Notes: a model not told the origin generated them from the sequence alone. A stretch of 64,000 bases of DNA from Acinetobacter lwoffii (GCF_019343495.1 NZ_CP072551.1:1-64000), one strand, 5' to 3'. Shown: positions 31,545 to 41,445, counted from the stretch's first letter. Numbers and translations are program-made.

Positions 31545-33728
31545 ATGAACACTCGTCAACTCAAACAGAATGTATTAACTCGATCTTTAAATATGATCAT
31601 TCTGTCGCAGCTGTGTTTAGCCCCGCTGACTTATGCTGAAGACGCTGTGCAACAGCTTGACACGATTGTTATCACCGCCGATCAAAGCATTCCTTACTCG
31701 AGTGCCAAAGTGAATGTTGAAGGATTTGCTACGAACAGTCTGCAAAAACTCCCTGCATCGGTCTCTATCTTGACTGCCGATCTCATTGCTGAACAACATG
31801 CTCGTGTGCTGAGCGATGTGGTAAAAAATGATGCAGCCATCGGTGAGGGCTATGCTGCAATTGGCTATTATCCAAACTTTGTCTCGCGTGGCTTTGCACT
31901 CGATTTGGCATCAAGCTACCTCATTAATGGCAATGTGATTCGTGGTGAACAAAATGTTGCACTTGAAAACAAAGAACGTGTGGAAATTTTAAAAGGCATT
32001 TCCGCGATTCAAAGTGGTATGTCGACCCCGGGTGGTGTGGTCAATTATGTCACCAAGCGACCTAAAGATATCCAGGCCCTGACATTCTCTGCTGATCAAC
32101 ATGGACAGTTTTCAGTGGCAACTGATCTAGGTGGTTTTTGGGGTGATGAGCAACAATTCGGATATCGCATCAATCTGGTGAATGAACAGATTGAGTCTTA
32201 TGTCGATCATGTGGATGGTGAACGCTATTTAGCGGCATTGGCCTTAGATTGGAAAACATCTGAGCAATCTAAATTGGAATTTGATCTTGAAGCACAGCGT
32301 TCCGAACAAAGATCAGTGCCAGGCTATCAATTACTCGATGGCAAAGTCCCAGAAAATGTGAAATGGGATCGATTGCTGGGTTACCAGACTTGGGGCAAAC
32401 CGGTCACGATCGATAGTCTGAATAGCAGTTTAAAATATAGCTATGCTTTGAATAGTGACTGGAACCTGGGACTCGTTGCAGCACACAGTAAATCCAGAGT
32501 TGATGACTATTCAAGCTTTGCTTATGGTTATTATCGGGAAGGCTGTCTGGAAGAGTATTCCTGTAACACGTTTGGTAAAGCTGGCGAGTATGATATTTAC
32601 GATTATCAGAATCCAGATGAAACCTTTAAAACCAACCAATTTAAAGTCAAACTAGATGGGGTGATTGATACCAATTGGGCGCAACATTATCTAAATTTTG
32701 ATATTACACAAACCAATAAATCGCGAGATCGTTTTGCTGGTGTCAATGAATGGATTGGTGTAGGTAATATTTATACAGAAACCATAGATTTTTCCCCAGT
32801 AACAGCGAATGCTGGACCAAAATATCAAGCACTTAAAAGTAAACAAACTGCATTTACAGCATTAGACCGTATTGAATGGAATGAACATTGGACCACTTTA
32901 ATTGGCGGAAAATGGATCGAGCTTGATGAGCAAGCACATGCTTATGATGCAGAGGGTAAGCAGGTAATAAAAGTCCGCGATACCGATTTAGCTAAATTTT
33001 TACCGCAATTCGCAATCAGCTATAGCCCCTTGGAATCGACTACCGTCTATGCCTCGTATGCCAAAGGCTTGTCAGATGGAAAATCAGCACCTTGGTTTGC
33101 AGAGAATGCTGCTGAAACCCTAGCACCGATCTACTCAGAGCAATATGAAATTGGTTTCAAACAACAGATCCATGATTTCCTGTTGACTGCAGCCGTTTTT
33201 GATTTACGTCAGGACAATCAATATAGCAAGCCGATTTCAGGACTTCGCTATTTTATTGCGGAAGGCGAACAGCATAGTCAGGGCCTGGAATTAGGACTAA
33301 ATGGTGCATTAACCGACCATCTGGCCTTAACTTCATCTTTAGCCTTGATCAAAGCCCGTTTAGAAAATGTGGAAGCGGTTGAATATGGCCATCATCAAGC
33401 GCAAAACGTGCCAAAAGCTCGTTTCGCAACACATCTTCGCTATAACGTACCGAGCATTGCAGGTTTCACTGTTCTAGCAGGTGGTCAATACAGTTCCAGC
33501 AAATATGCCAACAAAGAGGGTGCTGCGAAAGTTGCAGGTTATAGTGTGGTTGATTTAGGCGCTGCTTATCAATTTAAGCTAAATACGACCGATGCATTGC
33601 TGCGCTTGAATATTAATAATCTGTTCAACAAGAAATACTGGCGTGATGCAGGTGAATTTTTGGGTGACGATTATTTATTCTTGGGTTCGCCGCGTACAGC
33701 AACCTTGTCATTCAATCTGAACTTCTAA
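31545..33728 (+). CDS. TonB-dependent outer-membrane receptor
   Basis: The 727-residue protein has a signal peptide (IILSQLCLAPLTYA), a plug domain (about 45-160; LPASVSILTADLIAEQHAR, ERVEILKGISAIQSGMSTPGG) and a 22-strand barrel ending in LSFNLNF with terminal aromatic residue. ATG 31545 with AAGG upstream is chosen over an upstream in-frame start. Siderophore-receptor-like in sequence, but placed between a kinase and a PnuC transporter and without a Fur box, so a vitamin or nucleoside substrate is more likely. Confidence 0.88.
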   Translation: MNTRQLKQNVLTRSLNMIILSQLCLAPLTYAEDAVQQLDTIVITADQSIPYSSAKVNVEGFATNSLQKLPASVSILTADLIAEQHARVLSDVVKNDAAIGEGYAAIGYYPNFVSRGFALDLASSYLINGNVIRGEQNVALENKERVEILKGISAIQSGMSTPGGVVNYVTKRPKDIQALTFSADQHGQFSVATDLGGFWGDEQQFGYRINLVNEQIESYVDHVDGERYLAALALDWKTSEQSKLEFDLEAQRSEQRSVPGYQLLDGKVPENVKWDRLLGYQTWGKPVTIDSLNSSLKYSYALNSDWNLGLVAAHSKSRVDDYSSFAYGYYREGCLEEYSCNTFGKAGEYDIYDYQNPDETFKTNQFKVKLDGVIDTNWAQHYLNFDITQTNKSRDRFAGVNEWIGVGNIYTETIDFSPVTANAGPKYQALKSKQTAFTALDRIEWNEHWTTLIGGKWIELDEQAHAYDAEGKQVIKVRDTDLAKFLPQFAISYSPLESTTVYASYAKGLSDGKSAPWFAENAAETLAPIYSEQYEIGFKQQIHDFLLTAAVFDLRQDNQYSKPISGLRYFIAEGEQHSQGLELGLNGALTDHLALTSSLALIKARLENVEAVEYGHHQAQNVPKARFATHLRYNVPSIAGFTVLAGGQYSSSKYANKEGAAKVAGYSVVDLGAAYQFKLNTTDALLRLNINNLFNKKYWRDAGEFLGDDYLFLGSPRTATLSFNLNF

Positions 33729-33756
33729 ATTGGCTGCTTAATCAGGTTATATTGCT

Positions 33757-34326
33757 ATGGAAAATATAGAAATTGCAGCGTTCATTTTAAACGTTTTAGG
33801 TGTCTGGTTGACCTCCAAACAATATAAAGTCTGCTGGTTGGTGAATATTATCGCTGTATTTTCATATATGATTATTTTTTATCGTGTCAATTTATTTGTA
33901 GACGCAGCATTACAAGCCGTATTTATCTTGATGCAACTGTATGGCTGGTATAGCTGGTCGAAGAAAAATCATGACCAGGCTATCACCGTGCAGATTGGCT
34001 ATTTGAATAAAAAAATCTGGGTATATAGCCTGATTGTGGGTATCGTCGCGGGTCTGGTGATTGGCGCCTTATTTGCTCATTTCACCGCAGCGTCACTACC
34101 TTGGTTGGATTCCATGTTAGCCTCTTTTAGCTTGGTGGCAAGTTATTGGGCGGCAAAAAAATATATTGAAAGCTGGGGATTATGGTGTGTTCTAGATGTG
34201 ATTTATGTTGGCATGTATAGCTATAAGTCACTGTATTTAACAGCCGTACTTTATTTTATTTTTATTCTTCTGGCACTGAATGGCTGGAGAATGTGGCGAA
34301 ATCTTTATAGAGTGAAATTATCTTGA
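33757..34326 (+). CDS. pnuC: PnuC-family vitamin/nucleoside transporter
   Basis: The 189-residue inner-membrane protein has about seven hydrophobic segments and the PnuC-type motifs LQAVFILMQLYGWYSW and ESWGLWCVLDVIYVGMYSYKSLYLTAVLY. PnuC proteins are facilitators for nicotinamide riboside (PnuC), thiamine (PnuT) or riboflavin (PnuX) and depend on kinase trapping. The APH-type kinase in the same operon argues for a substrate phosphorylated by that fold, thiamine being the best guess. The gene ends directly at an IS6-like scar. Confidence 0.88.
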   Translation: MENIEIAAFILNVLGVWLTSKQYKVCWLVNIIAVFSYMIIFYRVNLFVDAALQAVFILMQLYGWYSWSKKNHDQAITVQIGYLNKKIWVYSLIVGIVAGLVIGALFAHFTAASLPWLDSMLASFSLVASYWAAKKYIESWGLWCVLDVIYVGMYSYKSLYLTAVLYFIFILLALNGWRMWRNLYRVKLS

Positions 34327-34405
34327 AATGACACTATTGCAAATAGAAATTTGAGGTGATGCTCTTTCCTTTAAAAAAAGTATTTATAGACTAAAAACTT
34401 TATTT
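34327..34405. mobile_element. Diverged IS6-family end (scar)
   Basis: CACTATTGCAAATAGAAATTTGAG and the following 50 bases track the left end of the IS6 copies (GCACTGTTGCAAATAGAG...) through CCTTTAAAAA, AGTAxTTA, AGAC and AAAAC, with many substitutions. Only the terminal 80 bp survive. It marks an old junction between the pnuC operon and the aldehyde dehydrogenase block. Confidence 0.7.
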
Positions 34406-34457
34406 GAATTGGCCGCAGCTTGAAGATGTTGCTGATATTTTGTGAAAGCTAGCTACC

Positions 34458-34495
34458 ATACATTCAAAGCGAACCGAAGTTCGCTTTGAATGTAT
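34458..34495. terminator. Long hairpin after the aldehyde dehydrogenase gene
   Basis: ATACATTCAAAGCGAAC and GTTCGCTTTGAATGTAT form a perfect 17-bp stem around CGAA, 8 bp past the dehydrogenase stop (minus strand). The T-run is poor, so it may terminate by strength of the stem or protect the 3' end. Confidence 0.75.
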
Positions 34496-34503
34496 TTCAC
34501 TTC

Positions 34504-36015
34504 TTAAAAGAACCCGGCTGGTTTGGTCGAATAGCTGACTAGCAAGTTTTTAGTCTGCTGATAATGATCCAGCATCATTCTGTGATTCTCACGCCCAATC
34601 CCTGACTTTTTATAACCGCCGAAAGCCGCATGCGCAGGGTAAATGTGATAACAGTTGGTCCAGACCCGACCGGCCTGAATGGCTCGACCGGCACGGTAAG
34701 AGGTATGCGCTGAGCGTGACCAGACACCGGCACCGAGTCCATAAATCGTATCATTGGCGATCTTGATCGCATCATCAAAGTCTTTAAAGGTGGTCACAGC
34801 CAATACAGGCCCGAAGATTTCATCCTGGAAGGTCTTCATGTCATTGGTGCCTTTAAAGATAGTCGGCTCAATATAGAAACCTTGACCCACTTCCTGACGT
34901 GCTTCACCACCAGTCAGGATCTGTGCGCCTTCTTCACGACCAGTGGCAATACAGCCCAGAATCTTGTCCTGCTGTTCCTGTGAGGCTTGCGCGCCAATCA
35001 TGGTGTCAGTATCCAGCGGATGCCCGGTTTTAATCCGTTTCACCCGTTCAACGGCACGCGCCAGAAATTCGTCAGCAATACTTTCCTGGATCAGCGCACG
35101 CGATGGACAGGTGCAGATTTCACCTTGGTTCAGGGCAAACATGGCAAAACCTTCCAGCGCTTTGTCCAGATAATCGTCTTCCTGATCCATAATGTCGGCA
35201 AAGAACAAGTTTGGTGATTTACCGCCAAGTTCCAGAGTCACCGGAATAATATTTTCAGTCGCATATTGCATGATCATCTGACCCACTGCGGTGGAACCGG
35301 TAAAGGCAATCTTGGAAATACGGGGATTGGTCGCCAGTGGACGGCCGACTTCGACCCCGTAGCCATTGACGATGTTCAACACGCCCGGTGGCAAAATATC
35401 CTGAATCAGTTCAGCCAGCACCAGAATGCTGACCGGAGTCTGTTCTGCAGGTTTCAACACAATGCAGTTGCCCGCAGCCAGGGCAGGTGCCAGTTTCCAG
35501 GCAGCCATCAGAATCGGAAAGTTCCACGGGATAATCTGACCCACGACGCCCAACGGCTCATGAAAATGATAAGCAATCGTATCTTCATCAATTTCGGAAA
35601 TGCCGCCTTCCTGCGCACGAATACAGCCGGCAAAATAACGGAAATGGTCAATAGCCAGCGGAATATCGGCAGCCAGCGTTTCACGGATCGGTTTGCCATT
35701 GTCCCAGGTTTCTGCCACTGCCAGCAGTTCCAGATTTTGTTCCAGACGATCGGCAATTTTCAACAGAATATTGGAGCGGGTGGTCGGCGATGCTCTGTTC
35801 CATTGTTCTTTGGCTTTGTGCGCTGCATCCATGGCCAATTCAATGTCTTCTACAGAAGAACGCGGAACCTTGGTAAAGACTTTGCCATCTACCGGAGAGA
35901 TGTTGTCAAAGTATTCACCTTTGACCGGAGCGACCCATTCGCCGCCAATAAAATTCTCGTATTGTGCTTTAAAATGAACTTTTGAATCAGGTTGATTAGG
36001 ATCGACGTAACGCAT
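34504..36015 (-). CDS. NAD-dependent aldehyde dehydrogenase (ExaC/AldB type)
   Basis: The 503-residue enzyme is full length. It oxidises aldehydes such as acetaldehyde to acids. Motifs are [17 protein letters not shown], the Glu motif LELGGKSP, the nucleotide-site FTGST, and the active-site stretch [11 protein letters not shown] with catalytic Cys. The ICTCPSR form is typical of the ExaC/acetaldehyde group. It is divergent from a GAF regulator and lies near an iron alcohol dehydrogenase, so the block probably oxidises ethanol or related alcohols to acids. Confidence 0.92.
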   Translation of the reverse strand: MRYVDPNQPDSKVHFKAQYENFIGGEWVAPVKGEYFDNISPVDGKVFTKVPRSSVEDIELAMDAAHKAKEQWNRASPTTRSNILLKIADRLEQNLELLAVAETWDNGKPIRETLAADIPLAIDHFRYFAGCIRAQEGGISEIDEDTIAYHFHEPLGVVGQIIPWNFPILMAAWKLAPALAAGNCIVLKPAEQTPVSILVLAELIQDILPPGVLNIVNGYGVEVGRPLATNPRISKIAFTGSTAVGQMIMQYATENIIPVTLELGGKSPNLFFADIMDQEDDYLDKALEGFAMFALNQGEICTCPSRALIQESIADEFLARAVERVKRIKTGHPLDTDTMIGAQASQEQQDKILGCIATGREEGAQILTGGEARQEVGQGFYIEPTIFKGTNDMKTFQDEIFGPVLAVTTFKDFDDAIKIANDTIYGLGAGVWSRSAHTSYRAGRAIQAGRVWTNCYHIYPAHAAFGGYKKSGIGRENHRMMLDHYQQTKNLLVSYSTKPAGFF

Positions 36016-36064
36016 ATTTATTTCCTTTGCTTATTTTCGTATGGCAAAACCGCTTCTACAGCTT

Positions 36065-36115
36065 TGGTATAAGGTACTTCTGCACCTTATTTGATTAATA
36101 TAACTGGTATAAGGT
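36065..36115. repeat. Direct repeat in the divergent promoter region
   Basis: TGGTATAAGGT occurs at 36065-36075 and again at 36105-36115, 40 bp apart, between the aldehyde dehydrogenase and its regulator. The first copy also pairs with ACCTTA (36083-36088). It is a likely activator site. Confidence 0.55.
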
Positions 36116-36216
36116 TGGAAAAAGGTTGGGGCTAGCATGTTCACGATATTTTCATCCATTTTAAAAAAATAACGATTACAGCGGATGTAAATCATGAATT
36201 GTTGTGAGAATAAGGA

Positions 36217-37398
36217 ATGATGACAAAACAAGATTTGATGGAAAAAAGGCACAATACTGATCAGCTTCGGCAAAACAGCAGTTTGTCTCCCTTACATGCA
36301 GAACAGCTGGGACAGAGTATTGCCAGCTCCTGGCAACGTTCATCCTCGGCTGAAATCCCGAAGAATCGTTTAGCAGCACCGCTGACGGATTTAAAAAAGA
36401 CCACTTCTTCCTCAACTTTAGCCCAAGCCCTGCAACATTGTGCTCAGGATTTAAAACATATTGCCGAGCAATCTTCTATGGTGCTGGCGGTCGGAGATAT
36501 CGGCAGCACCATCATTTGGGCAGCTTCTAGCCCACAAATGCAAAGTGCCGCAGAAAGTGTACATTTTATTGAAGGTGGGCAATGGCGCGAAGAGCTAGTC
36601 GGAACCAATGCATTGGCATTATCCTTAAAAACTCAACAATCCAGCTGTGTCTTTTCCAGTGAACATTACATGTCCTCCATTCATGATTGGGTTTGTTACG
36701 CTGCCCCGATTATTGATCCCTATTCAAAACAGGTCTTAGGTGTCATTGATCTGTCGACTACCTGGCCAAAGCATAACAGTTTAGCACTACTAGCTGCGGA
36801 GCGCTGTGCTACGATCATCCAGTCGGCTCTACTAGAATGCCAGAAGCAGCGCCTGTTTATTCGGGCTTTTTCAGTACCTCAAGTGCTGTTTAATGGCAAG
36901 GTGCTGGTTCTGACTCCTCGACAGATTGAAATTCTGACCATTCTAGCCTTATGTCCGCAGGGTCTGAGTCTAGATATCTTGCATCAAGCCTTATATGGCG
37001 AGCGCAAGGTCAGTATGGGGACTTTAAAAGCAGAAATGTCACAGTTACGCGATGTATTAGGTGGTATGCTGGGTTCCAGACCCTATCGTTTATTGGCGCA
37101 TGTAGAGGCTGATTTTTTAATGACAGAGCAATCTTTAGATGCTGGGTATATCGATTCAGCCTTGAAATTATGTACCGGCGTATTTCTGGCCAAAACAGAA
37201 AGTCCATTTCTATGCGCTTGGAGAGATTGTCTGGAATCACGCCTGAGCGATGCCATTTTCAAGGCTAATGAAACCGATGTCTTGCTGAAACATGTGGCAC
37301 ATTTTCCTGAAGCGATTGATGCTGTAGAACGCCTGATTGAACTGATGCCCAAAAACCATCCCGTTCATCAGACTCTGTTAAAATATAAAAATCTTTAA
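36217..37398 (+). CDS. AcoR-like GAF-domain regulator without AAA+ domain
   Basis: The 393-residue protein begins like AcoR-type activators (SPLHAEQLGQSIASSWQRS) with a GAF-type sensor (about 70-200; ELVGTNALALSL, VCYAAPIIDPYSKQVLGVIDLS). The sigma-54 AAA+ ATPase expected next is absent. Instead a winged helix-like region follows (about 225-300; LTPRQIEILTILALCPQGLSLD). It therefore probably acts with sigma-70 polymerase on the divergent aldehyde dehydrogenase and the iron alcohol dehydrogenase. AAGGA touches ATG 36217; ATG 36220 or 36238 are alternatives. Confidence 0.78.
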   Translation: MMTKQDLMEKRHNTDQLRQNSSLSPLHAEQLGQSIASSWQRSSSAEIPKNRLAAPLTDLKKTTSSSTLAQALQHCAQDLKHIAEQSSMVLAVGDIGSTIIWAASSPQMQSAAESVHFIEGGQWREELVGTNALALSLKTQQSSCVFSSEHYMSSIHDWVCYAAPIIDPYSKQVLGVIDLSTTWPKHNSLALLAAERCATIIQSALLECQKQRLFIRAFSVPQVLFNGKVLVLTPRQIEILTILALCPQGLSLDILHQALYGERKVSMGTLKAEMSQLRDVLGGMLGSRPYRLLAHVEADFLMTEQSLDAGYIDSALKLCTGVFLAKTESPFLCAWRDCLESRLSDAIFKANETDVLLKHVAHFPEAIDAVERLIELMPKNHPVHQTLLKYKNL

Positions 37399-37903
37399 AG
37401 CTGATGTAACTGTCGGTACAAAGCTAAACAGTTAAAATAGGAATATTCTGGAATATTAAGTATTATCCTTGCTTACTGTGAGTTTACTTATTAATTTAGA
37501 CTGAACCTGATCCTAAAATTTTTATCAGTGGCTACCCAGTTTGCTGTTTGCCTAGATGCTTGATATCAGCTACGCTCACCTTCATGTCATTTGAAGGACG
37601 CGCAGTTTATTCCTCAGGGATCAAATATAATCGTAAGATAATACGCTATGAAATTTTATTTATGGCTAGAACGGGCTAAAAAAATAGTGGCATTTTTCTA
37701 CCATGGGATTAATGTCGATATTCATAATGAAAGGGGCCTGATAAAAAAGAAACACCCCCCGCTTTTATCCTCTTATGAAGGCAAAAGGATCAGCCAGGAA
37801 CAGGAAAATGCATGTCTGCTCTTGGCACACTTCCTCAGGAAGTGAAACAGGGGCTGTTGAAAATGTAAGTCAGATACTTGGAGAGAATACTTACATTGAG
37901 GTA
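37399..37903. other. Gene-poor gap between regulator and iron alcohol dehydrogenase
   Basis: About 500 bases. A 65-codon frame (37648-37845) has no family resemblance and poor initiation signals, so it is not called. The sequence looks like eroded spacer, with no IS end recognised. Confidence 0.45.
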
Positions 37904-39076
37904 CTACATCGCCGCTTTAAAAATATCTACCACTTGGGCATGGTTGGCTTTACGTGGATTGGTCAACATGCAGGCATCTTTTTGTGCATTTTCCGCCATG
38001 ATGGCCAAGTCAGCTTCTTTTACATTCAATTCCGTCAGCCCAGATGGAATACCAATTGAAGCCGAAAGCTGACGAATGGCGCCAATCGCTTCATAAGCTG
38101 CTCCAGTTACGGTTAAACCTTCTGTATTCACCCCCATCAATTGGGCAATTTTGGCATAACGTTCAGGACAAGCAATCAGGTTAAATTCACAAACATGGGG
38201 GAGCAGAATTGCATTACAAACACCATGCGGCAAGTTGTAGAAGCCTCCGAGCTGATGTGCCATCGCATGCACATATCCTAAAGAGGCGTTGTTAAAGGCC
38301 ATTCCGGCAAGATATTGGGCATAGCTCATGGCATCCCGTGCTTCCAAATTATCCCCATTCGCCACTGCCAGGCTAAGCCATTCGCTGATCATGGTAATCG
38401 CCTTTTCTGCACAGGCATCAGTGATTGGATTTGCTGCCGTAGACACATAAGCTTCTATTGCATGCGTCAAGGCATCCATACCTGTTGCCGCAGTCAGCCC
38501 TGCAGGTTTGGCCAACATAAGTTTAGGGTCATCAATCGCAATGAGTGGTGTACAACGCCAATCTACAATCGCCATTTTCACATGGGTATCGGTATTGGTA
38601 ATGATACAGAAACGTGTCATCTCCGAAGCTGTCCCTGCCGTGGTATTGATTGCAATCAGTGGTGTCATCGGGACGGTACTTTTATCAATCCCTTCATAAT
38701 CACGGATATGTCCGCCACCTGCAGTGACTAGGCCAATGCCTTTGGAACAGTCATGTGATGAACCCCCACCTAACGATACAATAAAATCACAGGCATTTTC
38801 ATTATAAGCTGTAACTCCATGATGCACGTTAATATCAGTTGGATTGGGTTCCGCGCCTGAGAAAATATAACTGTCAACACCCGCCTCTTTCAAATAATTT
38901 GCAATCTCATCTGCAACACCAAATTTAAACAGCCCCGCATCAGTTACAATCAGCGCTTTCTTGGCACCTAAATTTTGTGCTTTTATCCCGATTTCTTTAG
39001 CACAGCCCGGACCAAAAAGTGAAACACAGGGAATATAAAAACCGTTAGTTTGATCTGAAATTTTTTTAAAAGCCAT
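37904..39076 (-). CDS. Iron-containing (group III) alcohol dehydrogenase
   Basis: The 390-residue enzyme has the NAD-binding GGGSSHDCSKGIG and the metal-ligand region with HAIEAYVS, HAMAHQLGGFYNLPHG and a further His. It interconverts alcohols and aldehydes with NAD(H). With the nearby aldehyde dehydrogenase it would form an alcohol-to-acid route. Two CCTACCAA repeats lie in its promoter region. It has its own transcription unit on the minus strand. Confidence 0.9.
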   Translation of the reverse strand: MAFKKISDQTNGFYIPCVSLFGPGCAKEIGIKAQNLGAKKALIVTDAGLFKFGVADEIANYLKEAGVDSYIFSGAEPNPTDINVHHGVTAYNENACDFIVSLGGGSSHDCSKGIGLVTAGGGHIRDYEGIDKSTVPMTPLIAINTTAGTASEMTRFCIITNTDTHVKMAIVDWRCTPLIAIDDPKLMLAKPAGLTAATGMDALTHAIEAYVSTAANPITDACAEKAITMISEWLSLAVANGDNLEARDAMSYAQYLAGMAFNNASLGYVHAMAHQLGGFYNLPHGVCNAILLPHVCEFNLIACPERYAKIAQLMGVNTEGLTVTGAAYEAIGAIRQLSASIGIPSGLTELNVKEADLAIMAENAQKDACMLTNPRKANHAQVVDIFKAAM

Positions 39077-39162
39077 GGCGTGATTCCTTCTACCATTAAT
39101 TGATTATTTTATCGGTGACCCTCACCGTAATATAAGTATTGGATGAAGTGAAAAAGAATCCT

Positions 39163-39182
39163 ACCTACCAAATACCTACCAA
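39163..39182. repeat. Direct repeats upstream of the iron alcohol dehydrogenase
   Basis: ACCTACCAA occurs at 39163-39171 and 39174-39182, an 11-bp period (one helical turn), about 90 bp ahead of the start codon. A CGGTGA/TCACCG hairpin lies closer to the gene (39113-39127). The repeats are candidate activator sites. Confidence 0.5.
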
Positions 39183-39331
39183 TTTAAATTTCTGATTCTA
39201 GCCAAAATAATAAATCTGAAATATTTAAAAGTAGGTTGGCAAGGTTTAGCAGATACTGAGTAGATTGGTTCAATAGAGGGCATGTAAGTAGCGCACTAGG
39301 CTGTTTACTACTTTCTGATTTTAAATAAATA

Positions 39332-39604
39332 CTAAAATGCTTTATTCATTTTTAAGATAAAGATAAACAGTACAGGGCTTAGAAATACCCATAAAGCCAC
39401 AAAGCTAATACTGGAGCTAAACTGGGTACGTAATAAAAACATCGCGACGAATAAGAAAATACCCGCAGTGAATTTAGTGTGCGTAGGAAAATTAGCTAAA
39501 AAAGCGTAACGAGATTTTCGGGTTTTTAGGATCTGCTTTGCACTTACCGCATAAAAGGCAAAGCAGCTTAGCCAAAGCAGACCGATCACTGCAATCCATA
39601 TCAT
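39332..39604 (-). CDS. DUF3325-type inner-membrane protein
   Basis: The 90-residue protein has about three hydrophobic helices (IAVIGLLWLSCFAFYAV; FTAGIFLFVAMFLL; FVALWVFLSPVLFIFIL) and fits DUF3325, the last gene of many siderophore-uptake blocks. It overlaps the PepSY gene by 4 bp (translational coupling). Its role is unknown; it is probably a small partner of the PepSY reductase. Confidence 0.7.
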   Translation of the reverse strand: MIWIAVIGLLWLSCFAFYAVSAKQILKTRKSRYAFLANFPTHTKFTAGIFLFVAMFLLRTQFSSSISFVALWVFLSPVLFIFILKMNKAF

Positions 39605-41160
39605 GTGGAAGACTCCTGCTGTACGGCTTTCAGTTTGGTCTGGATTTTCTTAATAGCCTTTTGCTGAATGGGCGTAATTTTCTGGTGTAACAATAGGGCG
39701 AGAAGTGCCAAGCTCCACAACATCAGATCAATACGCAAAAAAGGCCAATAAGTCGCAAAAGAATCAACATATTGCTGGGAAACTAAATAATAAATATCAA
39801 TCAGGGGAATTATAAAGGCAGTACCAATCAGGATTTTAAGCTGAATTTTCCATAAATATTGCTGCGGTGTTAAACATGCCAGAATGAAACTGCCGAGCCA
39901 AATACTGAAAAAACTATAAATCTCATAATTTGGTGCACCTACAGGGATGCTGATAAAACGATTCGCATAGAGATAAGCCAGCATGGCAATCGGCAAGCCA
40001 AGTATCATGGTGATATTCAAGCGGTTCACCAAATAATGTCCGAGATGAAACCGCGCTGATTTTTTCTGCATCTGGCGTTTCAGACTCCACAGCAGCAGAC
40101 CGGAGGCAATCATGGCGCAGCCCAATAGGCCAGAAAAAAACAGTCCTAAGCGTAAGACTGGCTCGGCAAAACGTGCCATATGCAAACCATACATGCCGGC
40201 ATTGAGTGTGGCAATTGCACTTTCATTGCGTGTACTTTCAAGCAATTTTCCGGTAGCTGCATTTAAAATAAGCTGTGCCTGATTTCGGGTAATGGAATGA
40301 TCTTGGAGTTGGGTTAATGTTATTTGTGCCAGCTGGGTATTGGGCTGCTTGACCGTGATATTGTCAAATTCCGCATGTCCCCAGTGTTGCTGCGCCGTGC
40401 TAATAAAATGTTGAATTGGCAGCATCTCGGTTTTCACCGGAACCACAGAGTTGGCCAATACATTGACTGTGCGAATTTCTTCAAAATACTGAAAGGGATT
40501 GTCTGGATAGAGTTTTTTCATGCCGGAAGGCAGTACGATATAAAAGAAAATCGCCAGCCCGGTAAATGTCATGGTCAAAAAGAACGGCAGGGCAATCACT
40601 GAACTAACATTATGAAAATCCAGATAGGAGCGCTGCCCCTTAAATGCTCTTAAGGTAAAAAAGTCTGTCAGGATTTTTTTATGGGTAATGATTCCTGAAA
40701 TCAGAGTCAATAACATGATAAAGGCAGCAATCGTCACAATCAGCCGACCAATGGTGTAGGGCATACCATAGAGCTGAAAATGAAAATTATAGAAAAAATC
40801 TCCCCCTTGGGTGGCCGAGAGGTTTAATTCTTTTCCTGTCGAAGCATCCAGGGTTTTGACTTCATAGCCACCATCCGCTTTTTGCCAGTAGACTTTATTC
40901 ACAGGTGAATCTTGATTGGCGACTCCGATATACCAGTTTTGGGCGTCCGGTGCATGCTGCTGTAAATAGCTGTAAGCAGATTTTAAGGCAGTTTCCTGAT
41001 TGACTTGTATTGAGGCAAATTCAGGCTGCATCCATATACTGATTTCATGCCGGTAATAGGTGACCGCGCCTGTTAAAAAGATCGCGAAGAGCAGCCAGCC
41101 AAAACTTAAACCTAACCATGAATGTAGCCATGCCATGGATTGACGGACAGATTTATGCAT
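39601..41160 (-). CDS. PepSY-associated membrane protein, putative ferric-siderophore reductase
   Basis: The 519-residue protein has an N-terminal transmembrane anchor (WLHSWLGLSFGWLLFAIFLTGAVTYYRHE), a large periplasmic PepSY part and three to five further membrane helices. Membrane histidines (HSWLG, FHNVSS, HMARF) could bind heme or iron. FpvG of Pseudomonas, a related protein, reduces ferric pyoverdine in the periplasm. Here the gene is downstream of a Fur-boxed receptor, so release of iron from an imported siderophore is likely. Confidence 0.82.
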   Translation of the reverse strand: MHKSVRQSMAWLHSWLGLSFGWLLFAIFLTGAVTYYRHEISIWMQPEFASIQVNQETALKSAYSYLQQHAPDAQNWYIGVANQDSPVNKVYWQKADGGYEVKTLDASTGKELNLSATQGGDFFYNFHFQLYGMPYTIGRLIVTIAAFIMLLTLISGIITHKKILTDFFTLRAFKGQRSYLDFHNVSSVIALPFFLTMTFTGLAIFFYIVLPSGMKKLYPDNPFQYFEEIRTVNVLANSVVPVKTEMLPIQHFISTAQQHWGHAEFDNITVKQPNTQLAQITLTQLQDHSITRNQAQLILNAATGKLLESTRNESAIATLNAGMYGLHMARFAEPVLRLGLFFSGLLGCAMIASGLLLWSLKRQMQKKSARFHLGHYLVNRLNITMILGLPIAMLAYLYANRFISIPVGAPNYEIYSFFSIWLGSFILACLTPQQYLWKIQLKILIGTAFIIPLIDIYYLVSQQYVDSFATYWPFLRIDLMLWSLALLALLLHQKITPIQQKAIKKIQTKLKAVQQESST

Positions 41161-41163
41161 GGT

Positions 41164-41445
41164 TTAACCTATGAAGCGGGAGATGGTAAATAAGCTAAGG
41201 AAAGGAAGCAGGCTATAGACCGAAAGCTTTTTTAAACTCTGGATACAGAAGATGCCAATCACAAAACAGACATAAAAAATCAGGGCAATAACGGCGGCCA
41301 AATAGACGGATTCTGCTTTGGGCAGAAAAGCCTGTAGAAAGTAAGCCAGATCGAGTGCGATCAAATAACTGCACAAGTAGCCCATCCCAAAGCTCATGCC
41401 TAAGCGATAGAAAATGGCGAGTGGCTGCACTACAACAGACATCAT
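41164..41445 (-). CDS. DUF3649-type small membrane protein
   Basis: The 93-residue protein has three hydrophobic helices (MGYLCSYLIALDLAYFL; YLAAVIALIFYVCFVIGIF; LLPFLSLFTI) and fits DUF3649, found next to PepSY reductases in iron-uptake blocks. It starts MMSVVV; either Met may be used. It is separated by only 3 bp from the PepSY gene. Confidence 0.7.
   Translation of the reverse strand: MMSVVVQPLAIFYRLGMSFGMGYLCSYLIALDLAYFLQAFLPKAESVYLAAVIALIFYVCFVIGIFCIQSLKKLSVYSLLPFLSLFTISRFIG

Noticed and set aside
31545..33728. Siderophore receptor assignment for the first TonB receptor
   Set aside because: Sequence is siderophore-receptor-like, but there is no Fur box and the operon partners are a kinase and PnuC, so the substrate is left open.
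35266..35985. 239-codon frame opposite the aldehyde dehydrogenase
   Set aside because: Antisense shadow of a strongly conserved enzyme gene; length is explained by codon bias of the true frame.
37648..37845. 65-codon frame between the regulator and the iron alcohol dehydrogenase
   Set aside because: No recognisable domain, no clear ribosome binding site, and the region looks eroded.
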